Source: Ulva prolifera
Lineage: Eukaryota > Chlorophyta > Ulvophyceae > Ulvales > Ulvaceae
DNA: 64,000 bases
Assembly: GCA_023078555.1 (NCBI GenBank)
Contig: CM041203.1
Location: 2,371,481 to 2,435,480 of the forward strand
Reading direction: 5' to 3'
The notes beneath the pieces were generated by a model that saw only the letters and a list, made by a program, of their open reading frames with translations, was not told the origin of the DNA and made no database searches. Below are positions 1 through 12,032 of the stretch, piece after piece. Each line of letters begins with the position of its first letter. The first letter of the stretch is position 1. A program made the position numbers and the translations under genes.

Positions 1-232
1 GCGACATGTATAGCACGCTGCGCATTCGCCATCGCAGCCTCTTATGGCCAATGCATGCTTCCGAACGAACACCGCTTCTCATGTTGGCACGTTTGCCATA
101 TGTATCGACACAGAACATGGCCGGCGGCCCCATGGCCATGCATGGGCCCTGCTCGTGATATGCACGCATTCATCCCGCAAGCGTGTGACTACGTTCTGGA
201 TTGCTTTCGTCACGCGCTCGTTCGAAGATTAA

Positions 233-334
233 TTGTGGCAATCCAGTGATATGGCCGCTATACCACTGGACCCTTGCACGTCGCGACGTGCAAGGGTCCA
301 GTGGTATAGCGGCCATATCACTGGATTGCCACAA
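233..334. repeat. Perfect 102-bp palindrome, left end of element
   Basis: The two 51-base arms are exact reverse complements around a centre between 283 and 284 (GTCG|CGAC), with no loop. The arms contain GATATGGCCGCTATACC and its complement. The sequence would extrude as a cruciform or fold into a long hairpin when transcribed. Confidence 0.95.
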
Positions 335-627
335 AAGTTGGGTTCGTGAGGTCGGTAGTTCGACACCCGCCTTGCACAGTCAGGTCGCGGCCACTCGTGT
401 CGCGTTAAGTGGGGCATAGGATCACGGGACCAGCGTAAGTCCAGAGAGGCAGTGGTCGGATCGATGCTGAAACGGACCGGGGGAGCTGGAGGACTGGCCA
501 GCCTCAGATCTCAGAGGACCCAGCTTTTGTGGCAATCCAGTGATATGGCCGCTATACCACTGGATCCTTGCACGTCGCGACGTGCAAGGGTCCAGTGGTA
601 TAGCGGCCATATCACTGGATTGCCACA
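234..627. mobile_element. Composite non-autonomous transposon with palindromic ends
   Basis: The element begins TGTGGCAATCCAGTG and ends CACTGGATTGCCACA. It is flanked on both sides by the 5-bp direct repeat TTAAT (229-233 and 628-632). Each end is a ~100-bp palindrome, and the two palindromes are nearly identical. The interior (334-527, ~194 bp) has no long open frame. Just inside each palindrome the sequence AAAG(T/C)TGGGT recurs in inverted orientation. Neither palindrome has its own 5-bp duplication, so the pair behaves as one inserted unit. TG...CA ends with a 5-bp duplication suit a miniature LTR element (TRIM/SMART type) but also a foldback-type DNA MITE; the inverted inner flanks favour the latter. 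The superfamily is undetermined. Confidence 0.75.
528..627. repeat. Near-perfect 100-bp palindrome, right end of element
   Basis: This is a second copy of the 233-334 palindrome, centred between 577 and 578. One arm position differs (GGATCC on the left against GGGTCC on the right), leaving a single mismatch in 50 pairs. Confidence 0.93.
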
Positions 628-3067
628 TTAATTGTGACCGAACGGGGGACACGTATGTTCAGGAGATTAGTATTGCACGGGGTCGCACGCGGGCTTGAAC
701 GAACGCGCCAGCTTCATGATCCGGGATACGCGCGTACGTGCCGAGCAGCGGCCACGCGAGCAGCGGCCACGCCCCCCATGCGGCCACTGGCAGAGAATTC
801 TCTTAACCGTCCAGCAGCCTTGCCCGTGCATGTGCCGCACGCCTCCACAGCAAAGGCAGCCGAGCGGAAGCCTGCATATGCGCATGATTAGGAACCTCTC
901 GGTAGGGGTACGTATACCGGACGTCCGCCCACTCGTGCTCCGCGACTGCAACCGCAGCACGAGTGGCGGCGGCCGCATACGAGGCCTCTGGCGCATATGC
1001 ATGCGTGAATATGGCGACGATCGGCGTACCTGGCAGACACCTCAAGGCGCGGCATGACCACGACGGCGCGCGTCCACGATCCCGGGGCCCGCGGCGATGC
1101 TTCTCCACCTGATAATACATAGTTCACCCGGCCGCCGCGTGACACTGTACGAGAGATGACCGTATTTGATATGATCAAGAGATTTAAGATGAGTCATGTT
1201 CAGGTGCACGAAAAACTGCGTCATGATTCCGCTCGCCCGTTCGTGCGACACGGTAGACGTGGCCATGGCGCATCAAATTCCACCCTTTCACGTCGTCGAA
1301 CCTGCGTCTTTCCGAGGTGCTGCGCATGTGCGCGTGTGAGCCGCAAAAAGGACACAAGCGTGAACGCATATGCTGCGGCTGTGCACAGCTGTCAAGACCT
1401 GGCGAGGCATGCGCATGCATGCAAATCCTCGGACCGCACCGCGCAACTCTGGTTTTCAGCCAAGCTCGGTGTGTTCACATCCAAGGTTTGGCATGACTCA
1501 GCAGGCTGAGGCCGAGCGAGCCCGCCATGCCAGCCCCCAATTCCACCAGCTTGCTGGCTTGCTTAGCACTTGTAGGAGTAGCAGATGTAAATTATGTGGC
1601 AGGTAGGATCCATGTGAGGTGCTGTCCACCTCCATATATGCCCAAAAACTGGCTTTTTCAATTCTCAGTGGAAGGATGAGTCACAGGCCACTGTGACACC
1701 CCAGAGTGCATTACCACTGTAGTTGTGTTGTGAAAATTCGCAGCCTCGAGGCCAAATAACCAACATGCAGCTCGACCAAAATCCGCCCGACCAGCACTTC
1801 ACATACACCTCAAGTGATCTCCTGTTCGAATCTGAGCCTCAATCCTTGCACACCAGCTCCAACAGCTATTCTGCGTGGCGAGCCCGAACATGCGTGTGCT
1901 TCACCATTTTCTGTGCTGAAAGTTGCTGTGCACTCAGTCTGACAAATCGAAGGCATTCACCAGCAGCTTTTTTGCGTGCTTCGCGAATCTGCAATCCAGT
2001 TGTCAACACTGATGTCGTGGAGTGCATGGCGTGGCGGTGTGGTGAGTGGTGCACCGTGACGCGTGACGCACGCCCCATGCGAGATTCCAACACCCCGAGT
2101 TTGGCTGAAAACCGGAGGCAACAGCGCACAGCAGGCTACACTGTTCCAATTGCAACTGCGCTGTCGAATCAGGTCGGACCTGATCGCCTCCAGCCTGCAC
2201 TGCCGTTCGTTGACACAGATCTACAGACGTGCGCACCCCAACCTGAACATGCCACGTATCGAAGCCTCTAGATCTCGAGGCAGTGCGCGTTCAAGTACTG
2301 CCGCCGGGCTGTGGGGGCCCTCCTGGCGCTGTATTTGCATGCATGTGCACCATTGTCCGTTCACAATCCATGGAAGCGCATGGGGCTGTGCCGAAGACAA
2401 CGCGGTGTTAACGGTGTTACCAACTGGTATCTGGTATTTTGGGGCAGCACAGCTGGAGCCGGCCTGCCTGCGGGCGCGTGTTGAGGCGTTGAACGCAGGT
2501 GAGCGCCGGTGGTCACGAGAGGGTGTGGTGAGGAAGCCGGTACATCTGATCAATCGCCAGGGTGTGTGATACAAGGATGAAGTCGGCGAGGCAGGCAGCA
2601 CCGTGGAACCAGCAATTGCCAGGGTGTGTGCGTGTGGGTCTGCGAACTGCCACTCGAGGCGTGCGGGCGGGGCCACACTCGTGGCTGGCTGCGTGCGTGC
2701 TTGGTGGCGGCTTGGCCACACCAGTCTGCGTTACAAGGACGAAGTTAGAGAGGCAGGCAGCACGCCGGGCAGCACGCCGGGCACTGCACAGTGAGAGGCC
2801 TTGCCCGCGTCATCTCAGGCGTGTGCCAGCAAACCAATGCTGCATCACGGCTGCACAGCCAAGCCCCACATGAGTTGTGCAGCATCTGTTTTTCACACCC
2901 CGTATGCACTGCTGGACGCCAATGCAGCTTTCAATACGACACACACGATGGACTGTTGTGGATTGAAGCTTCAGCCCTCAGGGGCACTTAGCGCCAAGGG
3001 CGGACCGGGCATCGCCTCGCGGACCAGCCTGTGACTCACCAGGTGAGTCAACTGAATGCATCAAATC

Positions 3068-3965
3068 CTACAAGTAGTCACGCATCTCAAGCATCATCTC
3101 TGCTTGTGGGAAGTCCCCTGCTGTCAAGCTGGCCGCCGCGAGCTGTGAGTAGGTTGCGCCTTCGACTATGATGCCCTTCTTGTGGTATGCTTTCACCCGG
3201 GCGACTGCACCACCCACGTCGAGCTTGGCCAGCTGCCGTACCATCATGTTGAGGCACCTCATCGCATCGTGCTGGTCCTGAAGGCTCCCGATCTGCTGCG
3301 CTGCAACTGCATCATCTCCTTCTGTGTATCCGCTCGCCTGCAGCAGGCCAGGCTCGACCGCGAGCACGAGCTCCTGGAATGCTGGGCCTGCTCCCGCGTT
3401 CTTGAGCTCGCGGAAGAGGACTGGCAGTGTTGTCTTGCTGCAGGGCTGGACGCCTTTGCTGAGGACATGGGCGTGGAGCACTTCGCACGCTTTTGTGGCT
3501 GACATCGACGCCACAGCGCGCACTCCAGCTTCAGCAGCCTCAGCGGAGAGATCAGACTTGGTTATTCGGGCCTGCAGGTGTCAATAACCTTGCGCACTTC
3601 AGTTTACTGGCACTGATGAGGCACAGCACTTCTGGACACGCTGCCAGAGCTGCACCACCAAGGCGATAGATGAACCTTGGATCCTGAACATAGCTCGCTC
3701 CAACAGGAAAGAGAAATTGGCTGTGATTAAATACATGTGTTGGCAAGAGGACGGCTGCCCGGAGGACACACTGCAGCGCAAGTTGGAGACACACCTCCGT
3801 CAGGACCTCCAGAGCAGTCACGGCATCAGATGCATCGGCTGCCGTTATCAGGCGTTCATTGTACTCGCTTGCGCAGCTCACGCGAGTCGAAGATGGCGTG
3901 TGTGCAACATGCGCCTTGAACTGCCGAGCGACCAGCGCTCGGGTACGGACGGCAACAGGGCGCAT
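3068..3965 (-). CDS. Putative PPR-like helical-repeat protein, organelle-targeted
   Basis: Three exons are modelled: 3965-3795, 3649-3614 and 3571-3068, all in phase 0, giving about 236 residues. The N-terminus is rich in R, A, V, S and T and lacks acidic residues for ~40 positions, as in organelle presequences. The C-terminal part is helical; its last 35 residues (GIIVEGATYSQLAAASL followed by TAGDFPQAEMMLEMRDYL) match the pentatricopeptide helix-turn-helix pattern, and a segment containing VLSKGVQPCS suggests another unit. PPR proteins bind organellar RNA, but two weak units cannot name a target. The 36-nt middle exon is the least certain part, because a different short exon in another frame is also possible. 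Confidence 0.55.
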
Positions 3966-5386
3966 GGCTTACGCGGCCACACGCAAAGGGCAGCAATTAC
4001 AAGCACATGGCATCCCCGCTTGATTCCTGCTGCAGTTGTGGCTGCGGCTGCCCGTGACGAGCACTGCAGGCCAATACAGTGCAAGCTGCATGTCGCGAAA
4101 TGTCGAGGCGACCAGCCAGTCACGTGATGTCACCAGCCTCCCAGACAGGGGAGCACGGCTTGACGTCTACAGATCTAGTCTACAGCCACCAGGCATTTTA
4201 CCAGGCGGTACACCGCTGTCCATGCTGGAGCATGTACCTGCCTTCTTAGCTGGCTGCCTGTAAACGCCAACGAAAACGTTCAGCCATCAGTTTGGCGTCG
4301 GTGCCACCTGAAACAGAATTCTACGTGGGTAGAGTATCCCCTACACCGGCAAGTCCCGCGACGCAGTGTGGCGCATCAAACGTGCCATCGGTGGCTGAAT
4401 GAGAAGCTTCGTGGCTTGCTTGTCCAGAGGACCTGGGGCGCGCGAAGCAGCCATGGGCGAGGTGGTCACAAGGGAACAACACCGCCTTGCCTCACACACA
4501 AATGCCCAATGGGCACGCTGCTCGCAGTGGCATGCCACAAGGCCTCATACTCTGCACATGCATGCTAGCTGCGCTGCGCCATGCAGCCTCAGCACATTCT
4601 GAGGCAATTACAGTGCAGCTTTCACGTCGCCTTGTGGGCTGCACAGCCTCTGGCAGACGATGTTACGATCCCACAGACACCGTGCAGCCTGTCTTGCAGT
4701 TCTGCCACACAGCGGCCCGTGCTCGTGTCACGTGCCGACACCTACACTGCCTACACTCCCCTGCTCCGTGGACCTAGTTTGCGAGAAGTTGTTAATTGAT
4801 TTGAGTATTTGCTCTGCCATACAATCGCCCGAGACCTTGTAAGTCGATCGCAGCTTTCAAGAAACGAGCACGTGGTCTGACGCAAACGTCCGTGTGCATG
4901 GTCTACACCACCCAGACCACCCACCTGCCTCCAGCATGAGGTCACCAAATCTACTCGCTCTCAGATCAGCGCCACGGCAGTGCTGGCATATGTGAGCCGG
5001 AGCCACCCGCCACACAGGGACATGGTTTGGCCATCGTGGCCACTCACCACCAGCCATGCAAGCAGCGCAACGCGCATGGATCAGGCCTCGGGACGAGGTG
5101 TACCCCATGCGGCCGCCAGGGCAGCGCCATCGCTCCCGCACAGCCAGGCTGTCCATTGCTGAAGCGCCACACCTCCCCCAGGGTTCCGGCTGCACCACCG
5201 TCGGGCATTCCATGCACTGCACGGCCCCGCTGCGACGCTGTGCGAGGGTTGCATAGTGAGCGCCTCAGGCAAGGACAGCAGGGTGGCAGCGGGGTTGCAG
5301 GGGTGGGGGTGTCACCCTGGGTGGCCTGCTGGCGGAGAGGTGCTGGGCGGTTCTGTGCGACGACGCGAACCTCACGGTGAGCACCA
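3966..5386. other. Intergenic region, nothing recognised
   Basis: This is the spacer between the start of the PPR-like gene and the 3' end of ISN1. No conserved protein segment, tRNA or repeat was recognised on either strand. Confidence 0.5.
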
Positions 5387-8300
5387 TCACTCGATGTAGG
5401 GTGCACCCTGGATCTCCTCGATGTCGTCGAGCAGCATGTCCACGAAGAAGCACGTCTCCTCCGGCGCGGCGACCCAGAGGATCGCGCAGCAGTCGCGCGT
5501 CGCCGCGTCGTTGCCGCTCGCGGTGAAGCGGTCACCCACGTGCAGCGTCTGCACCCACGGCCACACCATGCATGCACTGGTCCAGGCTCGGGACTGTCGG
5601 GGGTGTCTATACATGATATATATGGACACGGCGATGTGACCACGCACACGTACATCCATGCAAATACGGCCGCACACTTCCGCCGATGGCGTGAGCTCTC
5701 CGCACGACCGCACACAAACAACACCGCACGATTGATTTCTGCGCAGCGGAAACAGGCTTTATGAAATACCAACGGCGGACCAGGGGGCGGGGGCGTGCCT
5801 GCTCGGACGAGGCGCCGACGAACTTCATGAGGGCGTGGAGGCCGAGGGACTTGTTGCCGATATCGACAAACACGTCGGCGCCGCCGTTGAAGGCGCAGAA
5901 GGGGACCTGCGTCTCGAGCAGGCTGAGCGCGACGGTGATGGCCATGTCCTCGAGGACCTCGTACACGACGGGTCGCGCCGGCACGACGCCCACCGCCCTC
6001 TCCTTCCGGATCACCTGCATTCAGCGCCACACACCTGCTTGTAGAACCGGGCCGCGTGGATCCTGGGCTACTCAGATTCTGGCCGCAGTTCTGATGCACG
6101 TCGCGGGATCTCGGCCATGGAGCTTCGAGACGCATCTATCAACATATGTGTCTCGGAGCGGGGGTCGTCCGACACATCGAGGCACCAGATTGGGCTGACG
6201 GCGCGTGGGCAGGCGGCACAGGCAGGGGCACACGTTGACGGGGACGCGCTGCGACGCCGCGGCGTCCTCCAGGACGCTCTGTGCAGAGTCCAGCACGCCC
6301 GCGATGTCCTCCTCACGCCACGACAGCATCTCGCGGCTCTTCCACTTGAGGTCCGGCACGAACTGCAGCTGCTCCGTCTCTCCATCGTACCTGCAGCCGC
6401 TGCACGCTTCACCCCCATCTGCAGGTGAACAAAACACAAGAGTTTGATCGGCCTGCATGGCAGAGCACTAAAGCGGAGTACAAAGCACCGCAGCCAACTG
6501 CAGGGCGAGCAATTGACGCCTTCAAGGTCTGTGGCGGGCCTCATGACAGGAAACCGGCAATTTTCTGCACGGGTTCATTTTCGCCAGACTCTTGGTCACG
6601 CGAATGCTGTTAGCAGTTGGGTGATCGTGATCACCCTACTGGGCGCTTGCGGGTGTGAACGGCGCGGGACGATGCAGATCTCCGTGCCCGGGCTCGCATC
6701 GGTGCGATGGCAGCGATGGCTTTGGCGCCAGGCTTGCCGGGGAGCCTGTTGCAGATCTGCGGACCGCACGGGCCGCACAAATTCCGGACGCACCGACGCC
6801 GCCACGCGCCTGGCCGACCCACCTGACACCAACCCACACCCGCCGCCTCCAACAACAACACACGTGCCGCAGACCCCACGTCAACGCTGACATCGCGCCA
6901 CGCACCCGCCCGCCAGCCCGCCCGGCGCCGCGCACGCAGTCCTCAACCGTAAACACAGCACACAGCACGCAGCACGCAGCACGCAGCACGCGCCTGAGGA
7001 GGTAGTTGCACTCGCCGCCGAGCATGAGGAAGCGGTCGGTGACGGCGGGCGGCAGCCCCCGCGCCTTGAAGGCGGCGACGAGGCCGGAGATGCGCGCCTC
7101 GAAGAGGTGGGGGGCGCCGGGATACCCTGCGGCGGTCACGATCGCGACGCAGACGTTGCGCTGCATGAGGGCGATCATCAGCTCGATCATGCGGTTGTCC
7201 TGCTCCATGTGGGTGCCGTCTGCGTAGAGCGTGCCGTCGGCGTCAAAGGTGATGAGCTGCAGCTTCTCGGCCGAGGCGTGGACTTGCGCGATGTTGAGGA
7301 TGTGTCTCACCTGCATGCGGCGCGGGTCGTGCCGCTGGCGTCGAGCATGTTGGGCACATGTGTGCGTACGCGCTCCACAAGGGCAGGGCAGATGCATGGA
7401 TGGTGTCATCGCGAAGTCCGCAGGGCCGTTGCCACATCCTTGGCCTGGGACAGATCGAGGCGTCTGGAGCGGACGCGGCCGCGTGTGGCAATATGGTGTG
7501 CAAGAGGGGGCGGGGGGCAGGAAATTCTCTGCCGTGCGGTGAGAAGCATGCATGGAGGTCAAGCATTTGAATGAGTTGATTCAAGCTGTGATTATGCATT
7601 AGACTCACTCCGAAACGCAGATCATTCTGCCGTGGATTACGTTGAACCGGACCCGTCTGTTAACAGATGATTGACAGGGTCATTACACGCTGCCACTTAA
7701 CATCGGCTCGGGATTTGTGCACGTTAATTAAAGCAGCCCTCCACTGACAACAAGGGACAGCCGTGACCGATGTCAGCAACTGGACTGAGCCCGCACTGAT
7801 GACCACAAGGCCGTTGACCGATATTGTGCGGTAGTGCTATGATCACACACGGCTGGGTGCGGGCCATGGGCGCACCTCAGCAAAGTTGGGAAGGACGAAA
7901 CGCCGCCGTGACAGAGAGAAATGGCTGTCATACTCCTTGAATGCTGAGACCAGCGGCAGGTCCGTGAACATGGCCCCAACGGCTGGGACGAGGCGCTTGA
8001 GCTTGGACCGTTCAGGATCGTTCCTGTGTTCCTGCACGTGTGGTGGGTGCTCACTGCAGGAGCCTGCAGGGGTGGCGGGTACGGACACCCCGTGTAGAAG
8101 CATAGTCCATGTGAGAGACTACATGTGGGTGATGCAGAGGGCTTTATCTGCTGGGATGGATGAGAGCGGATGTGGTCGCGGCAAGGAGCACGGGCCAAGG
8201 GCTGAGGCTGCAATGGAGCGCGCCTGGACCCATCGCTGCACCTTCGTCATCACCTCCTCACAGGAGTGAGTGCCATGCATGGAGACAATGAAGTCTATGA

Positions 8301-8601
8301 ACTGGTCCTGCTCCTTCAAGCGGCCTTTCCGTCGAAGCACTCCGGCATCGGAAGCAGAGCGCGCCCTGCCCGGCTCTATGTCCGCTGGCCCACTCAGCAG
8401 GCGCGAAAACTCCAGATCATCAGCACGAGCTTGCTGAAGCCTCTGATTGTAGTCACTTGCGCCGCACGGAATTGCCCGCGCATGTCGCGGCTGTGCAAGG
8501 CAGCTGGCGCAGTGTGTACTTAACGCCACAGGCCGTGGACGCTGTGGAGTATGCGGCGACGATCTGCCAGCTCCAGAGGCAAAAAACCTCTGTGATATCA
8601 T
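5387..8601 (-). CDS. ISN1: IMP-specific 5'-nucleotidase (ISN1 family)
   Basis: The enzyme hydrolyses IMP to inosine and phosphate in the cytosol. Exons are 8601-8224, 8031-7876, 7310-6994, 6390-6234, 6014-5799 and 5548-5387; phases agree and the product is ~461 residues, close to the ~450 of yeast Isn1. Family blocks appear in order: KEQDQFIDFI, SKLKRLVPAVG, RRRFVLPNFAE joined to VRHILNIAQV, the HAD nucleophile motif FDADGTLYADG (D201, D203), IVTAAGYPGAP, LGGECNYLLR, VIRKERAVGVV, CAFNGGADVFVDIG and TLHVGDRFTASGND. Three introns appear to use GC donors: after 8224 (GCGCGC), 6994 (GCGCGT) and 5799 (GCACGC). The one after 6994 restores the family's NYLxR-Y junction, whereas a GT alternative would insert residues. 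The first 50 or so residues are not family-like, so the start is less certain than the rest. Confidence 0.93.
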
Positions 8602-9597
8602 CTATGGGTTGATTGTGGAATGTGCGAGTCGTCTGGGCGCGCTCTCGAACTCTCCGCCACGTGGAGAAGCGATGTGCGCCGGCAAATATATGTACCGACT
8701 TTACATGTGCACAAAAGCCCTAGCCAAAGTCATCATGGAAACTTGTGACTTAAATTTCCCCAAGGACCGACAGCTCAATGCGCACTGGCCACCTGTGAAC
8801 AGCTGCACGAAAGAACTGTCAGGCCGCGTTTGAATTTGGGATCTGATCAAATGCGGAAAGAGTTCGGTAGTCACCTGTCCTGGCAACAATCAGGAACATA
8901 CAAGCACTTTACCGTTTATCGCAACAGAGCACGCACGGTGACGGGGTTGCCGCTGGTCAGGATGTGCACATGCATGGGTACTGATGCCGTGTGTATCTGG
9001 GTAGTGATTTCCGATACACTTGACCGCAGATCCGGCTCAGTCAACACCTACATGAATCGTTGTTCACCTCCACTCTCTCCTGCGGAACAATGGCAAATTC
9101 TGTTGCTTTGTCAAAGGCACCCAGGGCAGATTGACGCCTCCGTGGTCATGGTGAGACCAGATGGCTTGCCCCTCCATTCGGCATGCACAAAAACAGCTTC
9201 AGACACAGGGATCTGACGCAGAATCCACGGCCCAGATGCAAGCCCCCTGAAGCCACAAGAGCTGGGGCAGTGCTCCCAGCTCCAGTGTGAATCGTGCGAT
9301 ACCAGCACCGAGGGGGGGAAAACCAGAAAACCATATGATGTGCTCCACACATCAGTCGCAGGCAGGTCAGAGTAATCGAAGCGTGCAAGACCAGCCAAGG
9401 CCACACTTTACAGCCCCTCTCACGATGGACAGCTTGTACGTCGATCATGGCAACTGCACAGGATGGCAGCTTTCCACACGAAGCTTGATCCTCCTGAAGG
9501 GGCCTAGTCCTCCATGCACTACCACCTGGGGAGGCATATACTGACATTACTAGACCTCGCACCGCGACACAATCGCGCATCAACGGCTGCACAACAC
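8602..9597. other. Intergenic region, no supported gene
   Basis: This ~1 kb lies between the 5' end of ISN1 and the 3' end of malate dehydrogenase. A 128-codon plus-strand open frame (8830-9216) has no recognisable motif and overlaps open frames on the other strand, so it is not called. Confidence 0.5.
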
Positions 9598-11450
9598 TCA
9601 CTGGTTCTGCTTGACAAACTCAATGCCCTTGTCGATGGAGGACTTGAGCTCGGCCTTGAGGGCGTCGAGGCCCTCCTGCTCGTACGCACTGAGGCTCCCA
9701 TTGCCGAGGATCTTCTCAACGCCGTTCTTGCCGAGCTCGCAGGCTGTGGAGAAGAACGGCAGGCCGGGGATGAGGTCGGTCTCGATGTAGGTGCACTCGA
9801 CGGGGGTGCCCTCGCCACTCATGCCGCGCATGCATGCGTCGCCGAAGATGGCGGCCGCGTAGGCCATGGACAGTGTTGCGGAGCCCTTGCCGGCCTTCGC
9901 CTGGACGACCTCAGTGCCGCCGTCTTGGGTGCGCATGGTCAGCGCCTTGATGTCTTCCTCGGAGAGGTTGGAGGAGGAGAAGTTGGTGGCTTGTGAGAAG
10001 AGTGGCAGGATGGTGATTCCGGCATGGCCTCCGATCACCGGCACGTCCACAGTCTGCACGACAGACACATTGAGCTCTCGGTGACAGCTGTTATCAACAG
10101 GGTGGGTTGGCACAGCAGACCTGCAGCGATCTGGCGTGACGTGGACGGCACTGCACACTGTTCAGGATGGAAAGTATGCAGATTTGCGGTCGTCACTTGC
10201 CATACACCCTGCCGATGCTGTAGCAGCTTGGCCCTGCTGCGTGGACACCGTGCTCGCAGGCCTACTTCGCACCAACACACATGAGACGCCGTACCTTGAC
10301 GTCAAATCCACACTTCTCAGCGTAGAAAGTCTTAGCGCGGACGACGTCGAGAGTGGTGACCCCCATGACCTTCTTGGGGTCATACACCCCCATGCCCTTG
10401 AGGGTCTCAGCAGCGATCGGCACCGTGGAGTTGACGGGGTTGGAGATGATGTTGAGGACAGCCTCTGGGCAGTGCGTGCCACAGGCCTTGATCAGGCCCT
10501 GCAGCACCGAAAAGGGCCGTTCAAATCATCCTCGGAACAAGACTCGGAAGGTCTGATCCATCACTTGCACATTCGTACACCCTGATACGCAAGTGGTGCA
10601 GCAGCACATAAGTTGCAGAACGGCACTGACTCGGTTCAAGGCCAACAGTACAAACAGACATAATGAAGCATTGATACCTGAATAATGCTGGCGTTGACCT
10701 TGAAGAGATCATCGCGAGACATGCCAGGCTTTCGTGGCATGCCCGCAGGAATGATCACCAGATCGCATCCTGTCAAAGCCTCAGCAAGCTTCTCCTCGCC
10801 GGAGAAGCCCTGCATGTGTGACGATGCATTGGTTGATTGAGGTCACCCATTTCTCGCGAATTTTCACATCGGACAAAGCCAGGGCACCTGACCTCCATGG
10901 AGCTCCACTGCTGCCTTTCCAAAGAGCAGGTGTACGTGCACGTGTTCCGTCCCACACGGCTGAAACAATAATGCGTACATGACGATGACACAGAACTGGC
11001 AGCGACGTTTTGTCGGTGGCCGTCGACATGCCGTGCAGTTCACTGGTCTCGTGGACCGCCTCCCGGGAATCCGCACCTTGGCGATCGCCTTGGTGTTGCA
11101 ATGGCTGATATCACATGCGACTCCCTCAGTTCCGCCAATGTCGTATAGGCTCAGCTCCTTGACATGGGGGTTCAGCTGCATGCAAATGGGCGAGATGTCA
11201 GTGCCAACCAACGCCCTGCACCTTGACACTACCACTGCGCCCCGGATCAGGAAACGATGACAATAGATCACTCAGTACACGATTTAAGATAATCTTTTAC
11301 CTTCATGAGGAGCGACAGCGGCTGTCCGATACCACCAGCAGCGCCCAGAACCGCTGCCTTGAAGCCTTCTCCGGCACCGGTTGACATGTACCGCGTACCC
11401 CCTGCTGCCTGGAAGACAGACTTCGAAAGGTTGCGAAGTGCTCCGGCCAT
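9598..11450 (-). CDS. MDH: NAD-dependent malate dehydrogenase, mitochondrial type
   Basis: The enzyme interconverts malate and oxaloacetate with NAD. Exons are 11450-11301, 11175-11077, 10809-10678, 10498-10295 and 10053-9598, giving 346 residues, the usual length. All introns are GT-AG with acceptors ending TGCAG. The NAD-binding loop GAAGGIGQP is at 36-44. The substrate-binding segment [18 protein letters not shown], the NPVNSTVP strand, and the catalytic GGHAG (H205) are all present. The first ~30 residues carry R and K with no D, include RYMST, and look like a mitochondrial presequence; a plastid or peroxisomal location cannot be excluded by eye. The start is the only ATG that places this presequence before the nucleotide-binding fold. 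Confidence 0.95.
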
Positions 11451-12032
11451 TGTACGTCTGTGTGCACGGAGAAAGTCAACAAGGTGAGACAGTCAAGCGC
11501 AGTGACAGCGATGTATTCTGGGCTTTGCTCACTCGATCGGTGTTGGTGTCAACGAATTACAAAACCATCGGTCAAACTCCAAGGCCTCACACAGCTGACT
11601 TGCTCAGTTTTTAGATGAACACAGCTGCACGGGCGAGATTCGCCATGCATGCAGATTACACGCGCGACATGTGCGCCACCTCCGCGGGAGCTCACATTGT
11701 AGGCATCACGCCGTGAAAGGTGCAGCTCAAAAGTGGTACATGCGTTGTATTCATAGGCCTAGCCTTGATGTCAGACGCGATCGATAAGCACGCAGAACTT
11801 GTGCATGGTCACGAGGAGGTGGGCAGCTCTCGGGAGGACACAGCTCCGGTTGGATATCGCTGCGCCAGACAAGGCCCAGGTCGGCGGAGATGTTTCAGTT
11901 ACATCCAGTCATATGCACACTCTGTGCAGATGTAGTTGACTGATGGCCCGCTGTATTCCGCAGTGCCAAGAAAAAACTCTCAGCTGTGAGCCCGACTCAG
12001 CGCTCACAGTTTCATCAACAAGCACAGCCTAT
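11451..12032. other. Intergenic spacer between two minus-strand genes
   Basis: This holds the malate dehydrogenase 5' flank and the transacylase 3' flank. No coding segment, RNA gene or repeat was recognised. Confidence 0.55.

Larger units (their letters stand above)
1..3067. other. Gene-poor region with a palindromic mobile element
   Basis: No reading frame in this stretch shows a recognisable family, and none of the open frames joins across plausible GTGCG...TGCAG introns into a conserved protein. The open frames overlap on both strands, as expected for GC-rich non-coding DNA. The only clear structure is the palindromic element at 234-627. A short duplicated unit (CAGCACGCCGGG, twice) lies near 2758-2781. 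Confidence 0.6.

Noticed and set aside
1156-1509. Overlapping open frames of 90-180 codons on both strands in 600-2900
   Set aside because: They are typical random frames in GC-rich DNA, with no motif, splice continuity or neighbouring family evidence.
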